Assembly: GCA_963787645.1 (NCBI GenBank)
Contig: CAWBDS010000011.1
Coordinates: forward strand, 620,001 to 684,000
DNA length: 64,000 bases
From: Palsa-504 sp963787645
Lineage (GTDB): Bacteria; Actinomycetota; Actinomycetes; Streptosporangiales; Streptosporangiaceae
Reading direction: 5' to 3'
A program made the translations under genes and the position numbers. A model generated the notes under the pieces. That model ran no database searches. It saw only the letters and a list, made by a program, of their open reading frames with translations, and was not told the DNA's origin. This document shows positions 39,788-48,722 of this stretch, piece after piece; the stretch's first letter is position 1; every line of letters begins with the position of its first letter.

Positions 39788-41148
39788 TCAGGGAGATGCG
39801 GCCTTCCAGGCGGGCTTGCGGAGGCGGTCCATCAGCAGGGGCGGGAGAATGCCGATGGCCAGGAGGCCGGCCAGGATCAGCAGGGCGTAAGTGAGCGGGT
39901 TGGTGTGGGCAGACTGGGACGGGGGATGAAGCCGATCACCAGGGCGGCCACGGAGGAGACGGTGCCGAGCACGCATAGCAGGCCCAGGGCCGGAGCCCGG
40001 TAGCCGTACTTGTGATCCGGTTGGGAGCAGCGCAGCCGGAGCGCGGCAATGAACATCAGCACGTACATGACCAGGTAGACCTGCGTGGCCATGGCGGTGA
40101 AGATCCAGAAGGCGTGCGAGACGCTCGGGACGAGCGCGTACAGCACGGCGATGAGGGTGATCACGATGCCCTGCACGGCGATAATGCGGATCTCGATACC
40201 GTGGCGGTCGGTCTTCTGGAAGTAGGGCGGCAGGAAGCCCTGCTGGCGGCCGATCAGCAGCAGGCCTTCGGATGGGCCGTCCAGCCAGGAAATCATTCCG
40301 GCGAGCGCGCCGACGGCCAGGGCGATCGCGATCAGCGGAACCGCGAATCCGAGGCCGAAGTGGGTGAACAGGGCGTTGAAGGCCTGCATCACGCCGGTGG
40401 TGAAGCTGATCTTCGCTGACGGGATGATCCAGGAGATGGCCAGGGTGGGGCCGATGAACACGGCCAGGACCAGGGCCATGGCCAGGAAGATCGATCGTGG
40501 GCACTCGCGGGCCGGGTTACGGAGTTCGTCGACGTGCACGGCGTTGACTTCGACGCCGGCGTAGGTGAAGAAGCTGTTGACGACCAGGACGATGCTGGCC
40601 AGCCCGGTCCAGGACGGCAGGAGATGGCTGGCCGTCATCGGCGCGGCCGGGTGGTGGCCCTGGACCAGGTAGGCGATGCCGAGCGCGACCAGGATCGCGG
40701 CCGGGATGATCGTGCCGATCCGGGTGCCGCCCGACCCGAGCCTGGCCACCAGCGCCTGCCCGCGTGAGACGACCAGGACACCGCCCCAGAACAGGACGAT
40801 GATGACCACTGCGTTGTAGACGCCGCCCTCCCAGCCGGAGGCCAGCTCCGCGGCGACCAGCGACGTCGGCACCAGGAACACCAGCGCGGGCAGCACGTAG
40901 AAGAACACCGAGGCGAGCCCGACCACCGCCAGCGGCGCTGCCGACCCGAGGTTGCCAACCGATCCCACGGTCAGCAGGGCCAGAGCGGTCCAGCTGATCA
41001 GCTTAGGAGCCGGCGGCTGGGCCGGACGCGGCCGACCCTGAGCTGGGGTGACGGCTTTGGCGGTAGCGCTCGCGGGTGCCGGCGCCTCCGGTCGAACATC
41101 GGTTACCCCCCCGGCAGGAGCGGCTGCCTGGCATGAAACGTCAGGCAC
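39788..41148 (-). pseudogene. APC-family glutamate:GABA antiporter-like permease, deleted and frameshifted
   Basis: Most of an APC permease is readable: SWTALALLTVGSVGNLGSAA, FLVPTSLVAAELASGWEGGV, then VVIIVLFWGGVLVVSRGQAL, WTGLASIVLVVNSFFTYAGV, EVNAVHVDELRNPARECPRS, GALAGMISWLDGPSEGLLLI. Two defects: about 50 residues (two helices) are missing after ELASGWEGGVYNAV, and near the C-terminus a five-C run (39921-39925) puts the ending HTNPLTYALLILAGLLAIGI and LPPLLMDRLRKPAWK into another frame. The SGWEGGVY and E/D-rich VHVDELRNP blocks resemble GadC-type antiporters. Divergent from the MarR copy 2. Confidence 0.8.
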
Positions 41149-41193
41149 TGTTCTACACGCCTGGGCGGGCGGGATCGACTTGGGGCAGGCGGA

Positions 41194-41214
41194 ATAGATT
41201 CGTGAGGAACCTCA
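41194..41214 (+). promoter_or_regulatory. MarR operator overlapping the promoter, copy 2
   Basis: TAGATT (41194-41199) and the perfect dyad TGAGG-AA-CCTCA (41203-41214), followed by CTCATTATGA, match the copy at 16312-16331. The intervening NVRL leader is also conserved and here continues in frame into marR. Confidence 0.6.
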
Positions 41215-41279
41215 TTATGAAGGACATCAACGTGAGGCTCGTCACGGTGAGACGGGCTAGAGGTCACCAGGAGTCAGGG

Positions 41280-41732
41280 ATGACCACGCCTGAGCAGGTG
41301 GGTGAACGGTATCTCGCTGTGCACCACCGGATGTTCCGGGCCGTCAGCGATGAGATGAACGGATGCGGCTTGTCGATGGCCCGCACCAAGGTGCTCCGGC
41401 GGCTGCACGAGCAGGGGCCGACCCGGCAGCACGTGCTGGCGACCGACCTCGGGCTGTCGCCGCATTCGATCACCGACATCGTCGACGGGCTGGAGCGGCT
41501 CGGCATGGCCGAGCGCCGACCGGACCCCACCGATCGCCGGGCCAAGCTGGTCGCGATCACCGACGCGGGCGAGGCCAGCCTGGACGTGGCCAACGCCACG
41601 CGGGAGCGGCTGCTCAAGCACATCTTCGGGGCGCTGAGCGAGGCGGACCGGGCGACGCTGCTCCGGCTGCTCGACAGCTTGGACGAGGCGGCCGGACAGC
41701 TGATCAACCACGTTTCTTACCAGGGGGTATAG
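41280..41732 (+). CDS. MarR-family transcriptional regulator, copy 2
   Basis: 150 residues; AGGAG six bases before ATG 41280. The protein is MTTPEQVGERYLAVHHRMFR, SMARTKVLRRLHEQGPTRQ, HVLATDLGLSPHSITDIVDG and ERLGMAERRPDPTDRRAKLV, ending DSLDEAAGQLINHVSYQGV. It is a close paralogue of 16405-16908, differing by scattered substitutions only, and it keeps the original stop. The leader MKDINVRLVTVRRARG runs in frame into it from ATG 41214-41216, giving a possible longer product. Likely controls the exporter 6 bases downstream. Confidence 0.9.
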   Translation: MTTPEQVGERYLAVHHRMFRAVSDEMNGCGLSMARTKVLRRLHEQGPTRQHVLATDLGLSPHSITDIVDGLERLGMAERRPDPTDRRAKLVAITDAGEASLDVANATRERLLKHIFGALSEADRATLLRLLDSLDEAAGQLINHVSYQGV

Positions 41733-41738
41733 CTCGCC

Positions 41739-43286
41739 ATGTCATCGGTAACACCTGTCCCTGACGGCCAGCGGGCCGCCGCCAACGACCATCGCTGGCT
41801 GATCCTGGTCATCGTGGCCATCGCCCAGCTCATGGTGGTGCTGGACGCCACGGTGGTGAACATCGCCTTGCCGTCCGCTCAGCGCGCTCTGAACTTCCCG
41901 AACGGCGACCGGCAGTGGGTGGTGACGGCGTACGCACTGGCGTTCGGCAGCCTGTTGCTGCTCGGGGGCCGGCTGGGCGACATGTTCAGCCGCAAGCGGG
42001 TCTTCATCACCGGCCTGGCCGGGTTCGCGCTCTCCTCCGCGCTGGGCGGCGCGGCTCAGTCGTTCGAGATGCTGGTGGCCGCGCGGACGCTGCAGGGCAT
42101 ATTCGGCGCCATTCTCGCGCCCTCCGCCCTGGGCACTCTGGTCAGCACGTTCCGTGACCCACGCGAACGAGGCCGGGCGTTCGGCGTCTTCGGATCCGTC
42201 GCGGGCGGCGGCGGCGCGGTGGGCCTCATCCTGGGCGGGGTCCTCACGCAGTACTTCTCCTGGCGCTGGACGCTGTACGTCAACCTGGTCTTCGCGGCGA
42301 TCGCCATCACCGGGGCCCTGGTTTACATGCAGAGCAACCGGCCGGCCAACCGGCCGCGGATGGACTGGGCCGGAACCGGGCTCGCTTCGGCCGGGCTGTT
42401 CGCGCTGGTCTTCGGGTTCTCCCACGCCGAGATCGCCGGCTGGAGCGCCGCGCTGACCATCGGCTCGCTCGTGGCCGGGGTGATCCTGCTGGCCGCGTTC
42501 GCGTTCGCCGAGAGCCGGGTCAGCCACCCGCTGCTGCCGCTGCGGGTGGTCCTGGACCGGGCCCGGGGCGGCTCCTACATCTCGGTCGGGCTGACCGGGA
42601 TCGCGATCTTCGGCGTCTTCTTGTTCCTCACCTACTACCTCCAGCTGATCAAGGGCTACAGCCCGGTGACCAGCGGGCTGGCCTTCCTGCCGATGATCGC
42701 ATGCATCCTGCTCTCCTCGAATACCTCCAGCATCGTGCTGCTGCCGCGGGTCGGGCCGCGGGCCCTCATCGTGACCGGCATGCTGCTCGGCGGCGCCGGA
42801 ATGACCTACCTGACCCAGATCACCGTGACCACCAGTTACGCGACGGGCATCGTGCCAGCCCTGGTGGTCATGGGCCTGGGCTTCGGCATGATTTTCTCCC
42901 CCGCCATCAACACCGCCACCGCGGGAGTCGCCCGGCAAGACTCCGGGGTGGCCTCCGCGCTGGTCAACACCATGCAGCAGGTGGGCGGCTCGATCGGGAC
43001 GGCGGCGCTGAGCACGGTGGCGCTCACGGCGACCGCTTCCTACCTGACCGCCCACCACGCCGGCCGGCTGGCCCCGGCCGTAGCCGCGGTGCACGGCTAC
43101 ACGGTGGCGTTCACCATCTCCGCGATCCTGTTCGGCGTCGGCGCGGTGGTGGCGGTGCTACTGCTGCCGTCGCGACGACAGCTGGAGGAGCAGCGGAACC
43201 TGGCGGCGGCGGCCAGTGCCGCCGCGGCGGCGGCTGGTCCGGCCCTGACCGACAGCGTGTCCACCGGGGAGGGTGTCACCGGCTGA
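41739..43286 (+). CDS. DHA2-family MFS drug exporter, copy 2
   Basis: 515 residues, 14 helices. Motif D1 AQLMVVLDATVVNIALPSAQ, motif A GGRLGDMFSRKRV, motif C GGGGAVGLILGGVLTQ, SWRWTLYVNLVFAAIAITGA. About 85-90% like the protein at 16860-18386 along its length; the C-terminus has an alanine-rich insertion (AAAASAAAAAAGP) lacking in copy 1. Same gene order, spacing and regulator as copy 1, so the whole module was duplicated. Confidence 0.93.
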   Translation: MSSVTPVPDGQRAAANDHRWLILVIVAIAQLMVVLDATVVNIALPSAQRALNFPNGDRQWVVTAYALAFGSLLLLGGRLGDMFSRKRVFITGLAGFALSSALGGAAQSFEMLVAARTLQGIFGAILAPSALGTLVSTFRDPRERGRAFGVFGSVAGGGGAVGLILGGVLTQYFSWRWTLYVNLVFAAIAITGALVYMQSNRPANRPRMDWAGTGLASAGLFALVFGFSHAEIAGWSAALTIGSLVAGVILLAAFAFAESRVSHPLLPLRVVLDRARGGSYISVGLTGIAIFGVFLFLTYYLQLIKGYSPVTSGLAFLPMIACILLSSNTSSIVLLPRVGPRALIVTGMLLGGAGMTYLTQITVTTSYATGIVPALVVMGLGFGMIFSPAINTATAGVARQDSGVASALVNTMQQVGGSIGTAALSTVALTATASYLTAHHAGRLAPAVAAVHGYTVAFTISAILFGVGAVVAVLLLPSRRQLEEQRNLAAAASAAAAAAGPALTDSVSTGEGVTG

Positions 43287-43310
43287 GGCACCGGCGCGGC
43301 GGCTTGTCTC

Positions 43311-44075
43311 TCACGTGGCGGGCAGGTCCCGTTCGAGGCAGCACCGGTCCCAGGTGAAGGTGCGGGCTTTAGCCTCCCGGTAGTAGGTCTCACCACAGCC
43401 GAAGTCTCTGTCGAAGTGGCGGCCCAGGACGACGACGGCGACCCTGCCTGCGCCGGCGTCGTGTAGGGCGATGACGGCGGACTGGGCATGGCCACCTGTG
43501 GTCCAGGTGTCATCTATGAGCAGGACGGCCGGGTGCCCGGTCAAGGCCGGAGTGGCGCGGTAACGGTTGACCAGGACGGCGCGGCCTTCGACTGACGCGT
43601 CGGGGCCGAGGGTCAGGAGTGGCTGATAGCGGTCTTGAGTCTGGCCTACGAGGGTGCCGACGATGCGCACGAGGGGATGGTCGCCATCGCGAGGACGGGT
43701 CCCGGGGACGGTGGTCACGATGTCGAACCGCGGCACGCCGACTGCCTGTGCGATGTGTGACTCGTGCGGCCCGAGGAAGCGCCACAGGACGGCCGCGAGC
43801 CGGGTCTCCAGCCGCTGGCGTGCCCGGGCGTCCGCGTCGTATTTGTAGTGCCAGAGCTCGTGTGCGAACTGCTGGTGCTTCACGGCGAGGGCGATCGGGA
43901 CGACGAGGTCAGCGAGGCGCGGCCCGAAGGCATATTGAGCGGTCCGGCACGGGTAGCAGAGTCGGTATTCGGGATCGATCGCCCGCCAGCAGGTGGCACA
44001 TACGCCGGGGCCGGGCGGGAGGACCGATACGAGGAAGTTGCGGTACGGCTCGCTGAGCTCGAAGACCGAGGCCAC
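43311..44075 (-). CDS. Phosphoribosyltransferase (ComF-like) paired with DprA
   Basis: 254 residues. N-terminal zinc ribbon with CATCWRAID and LCYPCRTAQ (C-x2-C ... C-x2-C), a ComF-like middle (ALAVKHQQFAHELWHYKYD) and the PRPP-binding site VLLIDDTWTTGGHAQSAVIA at about 193-212. C-terminal Cys residues (WDRCCLERD) are unusual. Related to ComFC/GntX-type proteins, which link DNA uptake and purine metabolism, but not close to a classical ComF. Starts 6 bases after the DprA gene; such DprA/PRTase pairs outside the housekeeping rnhB-dprA region are candidates for a separate nucleotide- or DNA-sensing system. Confidence 0.85.
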   Translation of the reverse strand: MASVFELSEPYRNFLVSVLPPGPGVCATCWRAIDPEYRLCYPCRTAQYAFGPRLADLVVPIALAVKHQQFAHELWHYKYDADARARQRLETRLAAVLWRFLGPHESHIAQAVGVPRFDIVTTVPGTRPRDGDHPLVRIVGTLVGQTQDRYQPLLTLGPDASVEGRAVLVNRYRATPALTGHPAVLLIDDTWTTGGHAQSAVIALHDAGAGRVAVVVLGRHFDRDFGCGETYYREAKARTFTWDRCCLERDLPAT

Positions 44076-44081
44076 GGCCGG

Positions 44082-44960
44082 TCACGCCCAGGTGAGATCC
44101 GTCGACTCCGACGCGAGCCGTTGCAGGCCGACGAACACGTCATCGGCGGTCTCTACGACGGTGACACCGGGGCGCTCGGCGTAGTCCCGGGCCCACTCGT
44201 GCTCGAGCAGGCTGCGCATAAGGTACACGTGGCGGCCGTGCTGGAGGGCGAGCCTGGCCTGCATCCGGGAGCCGCTGCGGTTTGCCGCCTCGACCACGAC
44301 CGTGGCCAGCGAGTAGCCGCTCATTACCGCGTTGCGCATCGGGAATGACGCCTTGGTGGGCGGGGAGCCGGGCAGGAACTGGGAGATCAGCAGGCCCTTC
44401 GCCGCGATTTCCTCCTGCAGGGCGGCGTTCTGCGGCGGGTACGCCCGGTCGATGCCCGTGCCGATGACGGCGACGGTGCGGCGGCCAGATGCGAGGGCAG
44501 CGGTGTGCGCGGCCGTATCGATTCCGGCGGCGAGACCGCTAATAACCGGGACGCTATTCGCCGCGAGGCCGGCGGCTAGCTGGCGGGCCTGGTCGATACC
44601 CCGCGGTGTCGGCCGACGGGTGCCCACGATGGCGATCGAGGTCGCGTCGCGCTCGTCGAGGGCTCCCCGCATGAACAGGACCGGCGGATGCTGGTAGATC
44701 ATGCGCAGGTTGGACGGGTACTCGGCGTCGAGCACGCAGACCATCCGGATACCAGCCTGCTCCCACCGCTCCAGGTCGCGGGCGGCCCGGTCGAGGGCAT
44801 CGGTAGGCGCCGTCTCGAACAGCGAACCCTGAGCAGGGGCCTGCGCGGCGGCGGCCTTCTGCACGCTGCCGTATTCCTCGAGCTGCTCGGTGACCGCTGG
44901 CCAGACGACTCCGGGTTGTCGCAGCCAGGCGACCAGGGCGGCCTGCTCGTCACGTGTCAT
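44082..44960 (-). CDS. DprA/Smf-family DNA-processing protein
   Basis: 292 residues from ATG 44960 (MTRDEQAALVAWLRQPGVVW), chosen over longer starts because upstream codons are not protein-like. The Rossmann/SLOG core is complete: TSIAIVGTRRPTPRGIDQAR, LAANSVPVISGLAAGIDTAA, AVIGTGIDRAYPPQNAAL, LLISQFLPGSPPTKASFPMR, GYSLATVVVEAANRSGSRMQ. N-terminal winged part is short and no C-terminal DML1 domain is present. This is the DprA that loads RecA on ssDNA in transformation, or a divergent paralogue; the G-S-G-S-R-x-x-A motif is kept. Confidence 0.9.
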   Translation of the reverse strand: MTRDEQAALVAWLRQPGVVWPAVTEQLEEYGSVQKAAAAQAPAQGSLFETAPTDALDRAARDLERWEQAGIRMVCVLDAEYPSNLRMIYQHPPVLFMRGALDERDATSIAIVGTRRPTPRGIDQARQLAAGLAANSVPVISGLAAGIDTAAHTAALASGRRTVAVIGTGIDRAYPPQNAALQEEIAAKGLLISQFLPGSPPTKASFPMRNAVMSGYSLATVVVEAANRSGSRMQARLALQHGRHVYLMRSLLEHEWARDYAERPGVTVVETADDVFVGLQRLASESTDLTWA

Positions 44961-45680
44961 TCCGGCCAGCCTATCGGCTCGAACGGATGTTCGCCGGATC
45001 GCCGCGCTATTAGTCGCGGTCATTGCTCGAAGAGGGCACTGGATTTTCGCAGCCGGTCCAGGCAGCGGGGCGCGCGCTCGCAGCGCGGCGTTCCGCTCGG
45101 TCATGAGAATGTCCTGGTCAGTTATCCTGCGCTCTGCGACGGGCACCGCCGTTGCCGCCCGGAGGCATTCCCGGTGCGTGGTGGTGGCCAGCCACTCACC
45201 GAGCACGGCGGCAGAGGAGTTCCAGGCCGAGGAAGATGCGTTCGTAGAGGCAGGGTGCCGCGGCCGGGCGGATCGCCACGTTAAAGCTCTGACGAGCCTG
45301 ATCCTGGCTAATGTCAATGGCTGGGCAAAATAACTCGCAGCTAGCCACCCCAAGCGAATTCAGTTGCCAAGGATGGGCAGTGGGCGTATCCGTATTCGAC
45401 CTCGCGCAATTGTCACCAGTGCGCCTGCCTCGAGCTCATCGGCCGCTGCCGGTAGATTCGCGGCCAGCAAGGCAGACTGCTGATCTGGGGCCAGGCGATC
45501 CGCCGAGCGGAGGAGGACTGCCTAAAATGGGCACCCTCTGGCGGTACGCCAGAACTCGAGCTACTTCGGAATGCTCACAGGTGATCGGGAGTGATCCTGA
45601 CCGCATCCGGTCCGGGGAGGTACTCAGGATTCCGGATGCTTTCTCGTGAGGTTAGCCGTGAGGGTCGTTAGGCTGGGCTG
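44961..45680. other. No supported gene
   Basis: 720 bases between the DprA start and the peptidase E start. Open frames exist on both strands (for example a plus frame ending FQAEEDAFVEAGCRGRADRH, with NVNGWAK) but none has a plausible start, ribosome site or recognisable domain. It may contain the promoter of the DprA/PRTase unit and the remains of an older gene. Confidence 0.5.
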
Positions 45681-46410
45681 GTGTCCGTCAGGCCGAGACA
45701 GGTGTTCGGGTTCTCCGGGATCGTGAACCGGCCGCCGGGTGAGAAGTCCGACCCGGCGTTGGTGGAGTACGCGGTGAGCTTGGCCGCGGGCGACGGGCGG
45801 AAGCGGGTCTGTTTCATCCCCACCGCTACTGGTGATTCTGCGCCGGCTATCGAGGCGGTGAGCGAGGTTTTCGCTGGCCGCGCGGATGTGGAGTTCAGCG
45901 TGCTCACGCTGTTCACGCAGCCCAGCGTCCCCGATGTGAGGGCGCATCTGGTGGCGCAGGATGTCCTGCTGGTCGGGGGCGGCAGCGTGGTGAACCTGAT
46001 GGCGGTATGGCGGGCTCATGGCCTGGCGCCGGTGATGCGGGAGTGCTGGGAGGCGGGGGTGGTGCTCGCCGGCTGGAGCGCCGGGCAGCTTGTGCTGGCA
46101 CCGCGGCGGGCCGACCGACTCGTTCGGCGACTCCCTGGCCCCCTTCACCGACGGGCTGGGCTTTCTGCCTTACAGCAACGGGGTGCATGACGCGCTGGAC
46201 GACCAGCCTCGCCGCCGGGTCTACCGCGAGTGCGTAGCCAGTGGCGAACTCCCGGCCGGGTACGCCACCGAGGACGGCGTCGGCTTGCACTACGTCGGCA
46301 CCGAGCTGCATGAAGCGGTGGCCATGCGGGACGGTGCCCAGGCCTGGTGGGTGGAGCGGTCCCCCGGCGGCGGCTACCGCGACGAGCCGATCCCGCCCCG
46401 CAGGTTCTAG
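45681..46410 (+). pseudogene. Peptidase E (S51 family), frameshifted
   Basis: GTG 45681 opens VEYAVSLAAGDGRKRVCFIP, TATGDSAPAIEAVSEVF, DVLLVGGGSVVNLMAVWRAH and AGVVLAGWSAG with the catalytic serine. One extra base near 46086 then moves the rest into the next frame: SLCWHRGGPTDSFGD, LGFLPYSNGVHDALDDQ, LPAGYATEDGVGLHYVGTEL. The family normally has SAGSxCWxxGGPTDSFGD in one line, so the gene is one base too long. Without the shift, 242 residues. Intact S51 peptidases cleave Asp-X dipeptides. An intact paralogue is at 53045-53722. Confidence 0.85.
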
Positions 46411-46546
46411 CCATGAGTCCGAGCCGGCCTTAGCCTCACTCTCATTAGCCGGGACTTACGGTAGGTACGCACCGGGAGTAGGCTCCGAGCCAATTGAGCT
46501 TTATGCTCGCTACCGTGACATCTTTGCCGACTTGGGCCACTCTTAC

Positions 46547-46960
46547 ATGACTTGGGCCACTCTTGCATTAGGCTCCGTTTCGACAGTGCTTGGGGCAGCG
46601 ATCGCCCTGCTCGGACAGCGTGTCGGTAATCGCGCGGCGACGGAACTCGAGGCCAGGTCTAGGCGCGAGGAAGTCATGCGCACTCTACGCTGGGCCGCCG
46701 AGCTCGCTGTCTCAAATGACGCACGCAAATCTCGGCTAGGTGTACAAGAGCTGCATGCACTACGAAAATCGGATCTACTTAGCTCCGTCGAGGAGGACTT
46801 TGTCGATGCTGCGCTGGAGGTAACCATCAAGCCCGCGCGTCAAGCAATTATCGACTCCGGCGAGGAAGCAGAGGTCATTTTCGAACTCGACCCTAACGCT
46901 GGTGGGAAAACTTTCGTACTCTCGGAAGAGGGGGAGCAGAGGGGGGAGGCGAGCGTCTAA
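46547..46960 (+). CDS. Membrane protein coupled to the CNB/cyclase-like gene
   Basis: 137 residues from ATG 46547, but there is no clear ribosome site and the true start may lie upstream (ELYARYRDIFADLGHSY precedes it in frame). One membrane helix TWATLALGSVSTVLGAAIAL is followed by a charged helix (RAATELEARSRREEVMRTLR), a helical region WAAELAVSNDARKSRLG, and DFVDAALEVTIKPARQAII. A 15-base sequence (ACTTGGGCCACTCTT) occurs twice with a 20-base step just upstream. It ends TAATG with the next gene. Lower GC than its neighbours. Could be the membrane effector or anchor of the pair. Confidence 0.6.
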   Translation: MTWATLALGSVSTVLGAAIALLGQRVGNRAATELEARSRREEVMRTLRWAAELAVSNDARKSRLGVQELHALRKSDLLSSVEEDFVDAALEVTIKPARQAIIDSGEEAEVIFELDPNAGGKTFVLSEEGEQRGEASV

Positions 46961-48125
46961 TGGCACAGACGGTCTTCGTGACCGAAGCTCAGGTAATGGC
47001 GGCCCAGATGCTCGTCGAACGGGACCGGGCGCTTGGCCGCCAGACGGATCCGGCGACCCAGCGGATCGCCGAGGCGCGACCGGCGCGCCGCGCGGCCAGC
47101 CGCGGTTCATCACCTCCCGCCCCCGTCAGGTTCTGGGAGGCTCTGGACGACGCCGAGCGGACGGCGCTCAGAGAGGTGGCTTCCTGGGAGACGTTCGCCG
47201 CTGGTCACCCTCTCATGACCGAAGGTGACAAGGGAGACCGGGTCATCGTGATCCTCGGCGGGCGGGCGAAGATCTCCGTGGTGGAGGACGGCAGGGAGCG
47301 CGTCCTCGCTGTGCGTGACCTAGGCCAGCTGGTCGGCGAACGCCCTGCGCTTCAGGTGGGCGTGACCTTGCGCTCGGCCACGGTGACGGCCCTCGAGATG
47401 GTCTGGGGCCTGGTGATAAACAGCGAGGACTTCGCCACCTTCGTCGAGGACCACCCCCGCGTGCGCGATATCGTGCTTGACCAGAATTACCGTCGGCTCA
47501 CTGAACCGCCACCGGTTTCCAGCGCGTGGCCCGGCGGAAATCTCGCGGCCCAGTATGCGCCACACCGCCCGGTGACGCTAAACGGAGAAAACTACACCGT
47601 CGTGCTCATCGACGTGATCGAGGCTAATCGCACCAGCAGCGATCGTCTGCTCATCCGCGAAGCGCTGTGGCGCATGACGGCCGCGACCGTGGAGGGCATC
47701 CCGGGAGTACGGCTTTTCGATCGCGGTGACGGCATCCTAGTGGTGGCGCCGCCGAGCGCTGCTATCGCAGAAGTCATGAGACGCCTACTCACGGAGCTGC
47801 CCGCTGCGATTGCGCAGCACAATGGAGGCCAGCGCGATTCGGCGAGACTTCAACTACGGCTGGCCATCAACGTCGGGCCGGCCTTCGAGACCGGGCCGGC
47901 GTATCCGGTGACGCGGTCGACGTGGCCACCGTGCTGTTGAAGGCGCCGCCCGTCGAGAGGGCTATCGTCAGCGGCTCAGCCAGCCTGGGGATTATCGTCT
48001 CGCCGTTTATCTACGAGACCTTTATCAGGCCCGGGCCGGATCCGGACGAGGAGGCGAGCTATACGCCCACTCCCGTCGAAGTGCAGGGGTCCAGCACAAC
48101 GGCCTGGGTAAAGGTAGTCCCCTGA
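46960..48125 (+). pseudogene. cNMP-binding domain plus class III cyclase-like protein, frameshifted
   Basis: Start overlaps the upstream stop (TAATG). Residues ~55-150: cyclic-nucleotide-binding fold (FAAGHPLMTEGDKGDRVIVI, LGGRAKISVVEDGRERVLAV, RPALQVGVTLRSATVTALEM). Residues ~205-320: cyclase homology domain with both metal aspartates in place, VVLIDVIEANRTSSDRLL and LFDRGDGILVV, and LRLAINVGP. A missing base near 47902 throws the end into another frame: GDAVDVATVLLKAPPVERAI, VSGSASLGIIVSPFIYE, TAWVKVVP at 47906-48125. Corrected, 388 residues. Actinomycetes carry related proteins with a degenerate cyclase domain used in signalling or immune systems; activity here is unproven. Confidence 0.75.
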
Positions 48126-48370
48126 CCAGCCAATCTCCGGCACTTTGACCGTATCGTCGGCCTCGACGTGCTAGCCGTGACGTTCACCGCTTGACCGTGA
48201 GCGGGCCATTACGCACGGGATCACGAGAAGCCTGGAGCAGACGCTGGCACCACTGTTCGTTCGGGGAAATGGAATTTGATGGTCGCGGGCGGGAGGGGTG
48301 TTGCGGCCTGGGCGGGCGCGGGCATGACCGGTCGCGGTGAAGGCGGCCGGCCATGCCGCGGGCCCGGGGC

Positions 48371-48670
48371 TCAGAACAGGCCGTAGGAGCCGGTGATCGT
48401 CATCTGGTCGGCGGCCGGCGGTCCGTCGTACCACTGCTTGAGGCGGTCCAGCATCTGCGCGTAGGCGGCCAGGTCGCGCAGCGGGTGGCTCCCGTCGTCG
48501 GCGAGCTTGAGCAGGGCGATGAAGGTGACGCCGTCGCTGAGCAGGCCCGAGGCGTACTGCACGCCCGCGGGGCGGCCCTGCTCGAGCGCCTGGATGAGCT
48601 GGTCGACGGCGGCCGTGGCCTCGGCGACGTTTTCTTCCTTGATCTTGGCTCGCACCATCAGCACGTTCAT
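48371..48670 (-). CDS. Small alpha/beta-barrel protein (monooxygenase-like fold), unknown
   Basis: 99 residues from ATG 48670, with AGAGGAG upstream. MNVLMVRAKIKEENVAEATA, AVDQLIQALEQGRPAGVQYA, LLSDGVTFIALLKLADDGSH has the beta-alpha-beta-beta pattern of dimeric alpha/beta-barrel (ABM-type) proteins. No catalytic residue can be assigned. It lies 52 bases downstream of the ECF sigma gene stop on the same strand. The stretch 48126-48370 before it contains no gene. Confidence 0.65.
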   Translation of the reverse strand: MNVLMVRAKIKEENVAEATAAVDQLIQALEQGRPAGVQYASGLLSDGVTFIALLKLADDGSHPLRDLAAYAQMLDRLKQWYDGPPAADQMTITGSYGLF

Positions 48671-48722
48671 GATCGATCTCCTCTGGGGAACGGTTGTCGC
48701 TCTCACCAGGGCCACGAACGGG

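Noticed and set aside
44961..45353. N-terminal extension of the DprA frame
   Set aside because: No conserved residues, and the ATG at 44960 gives the expected DprA start; the extension is not protein-like.
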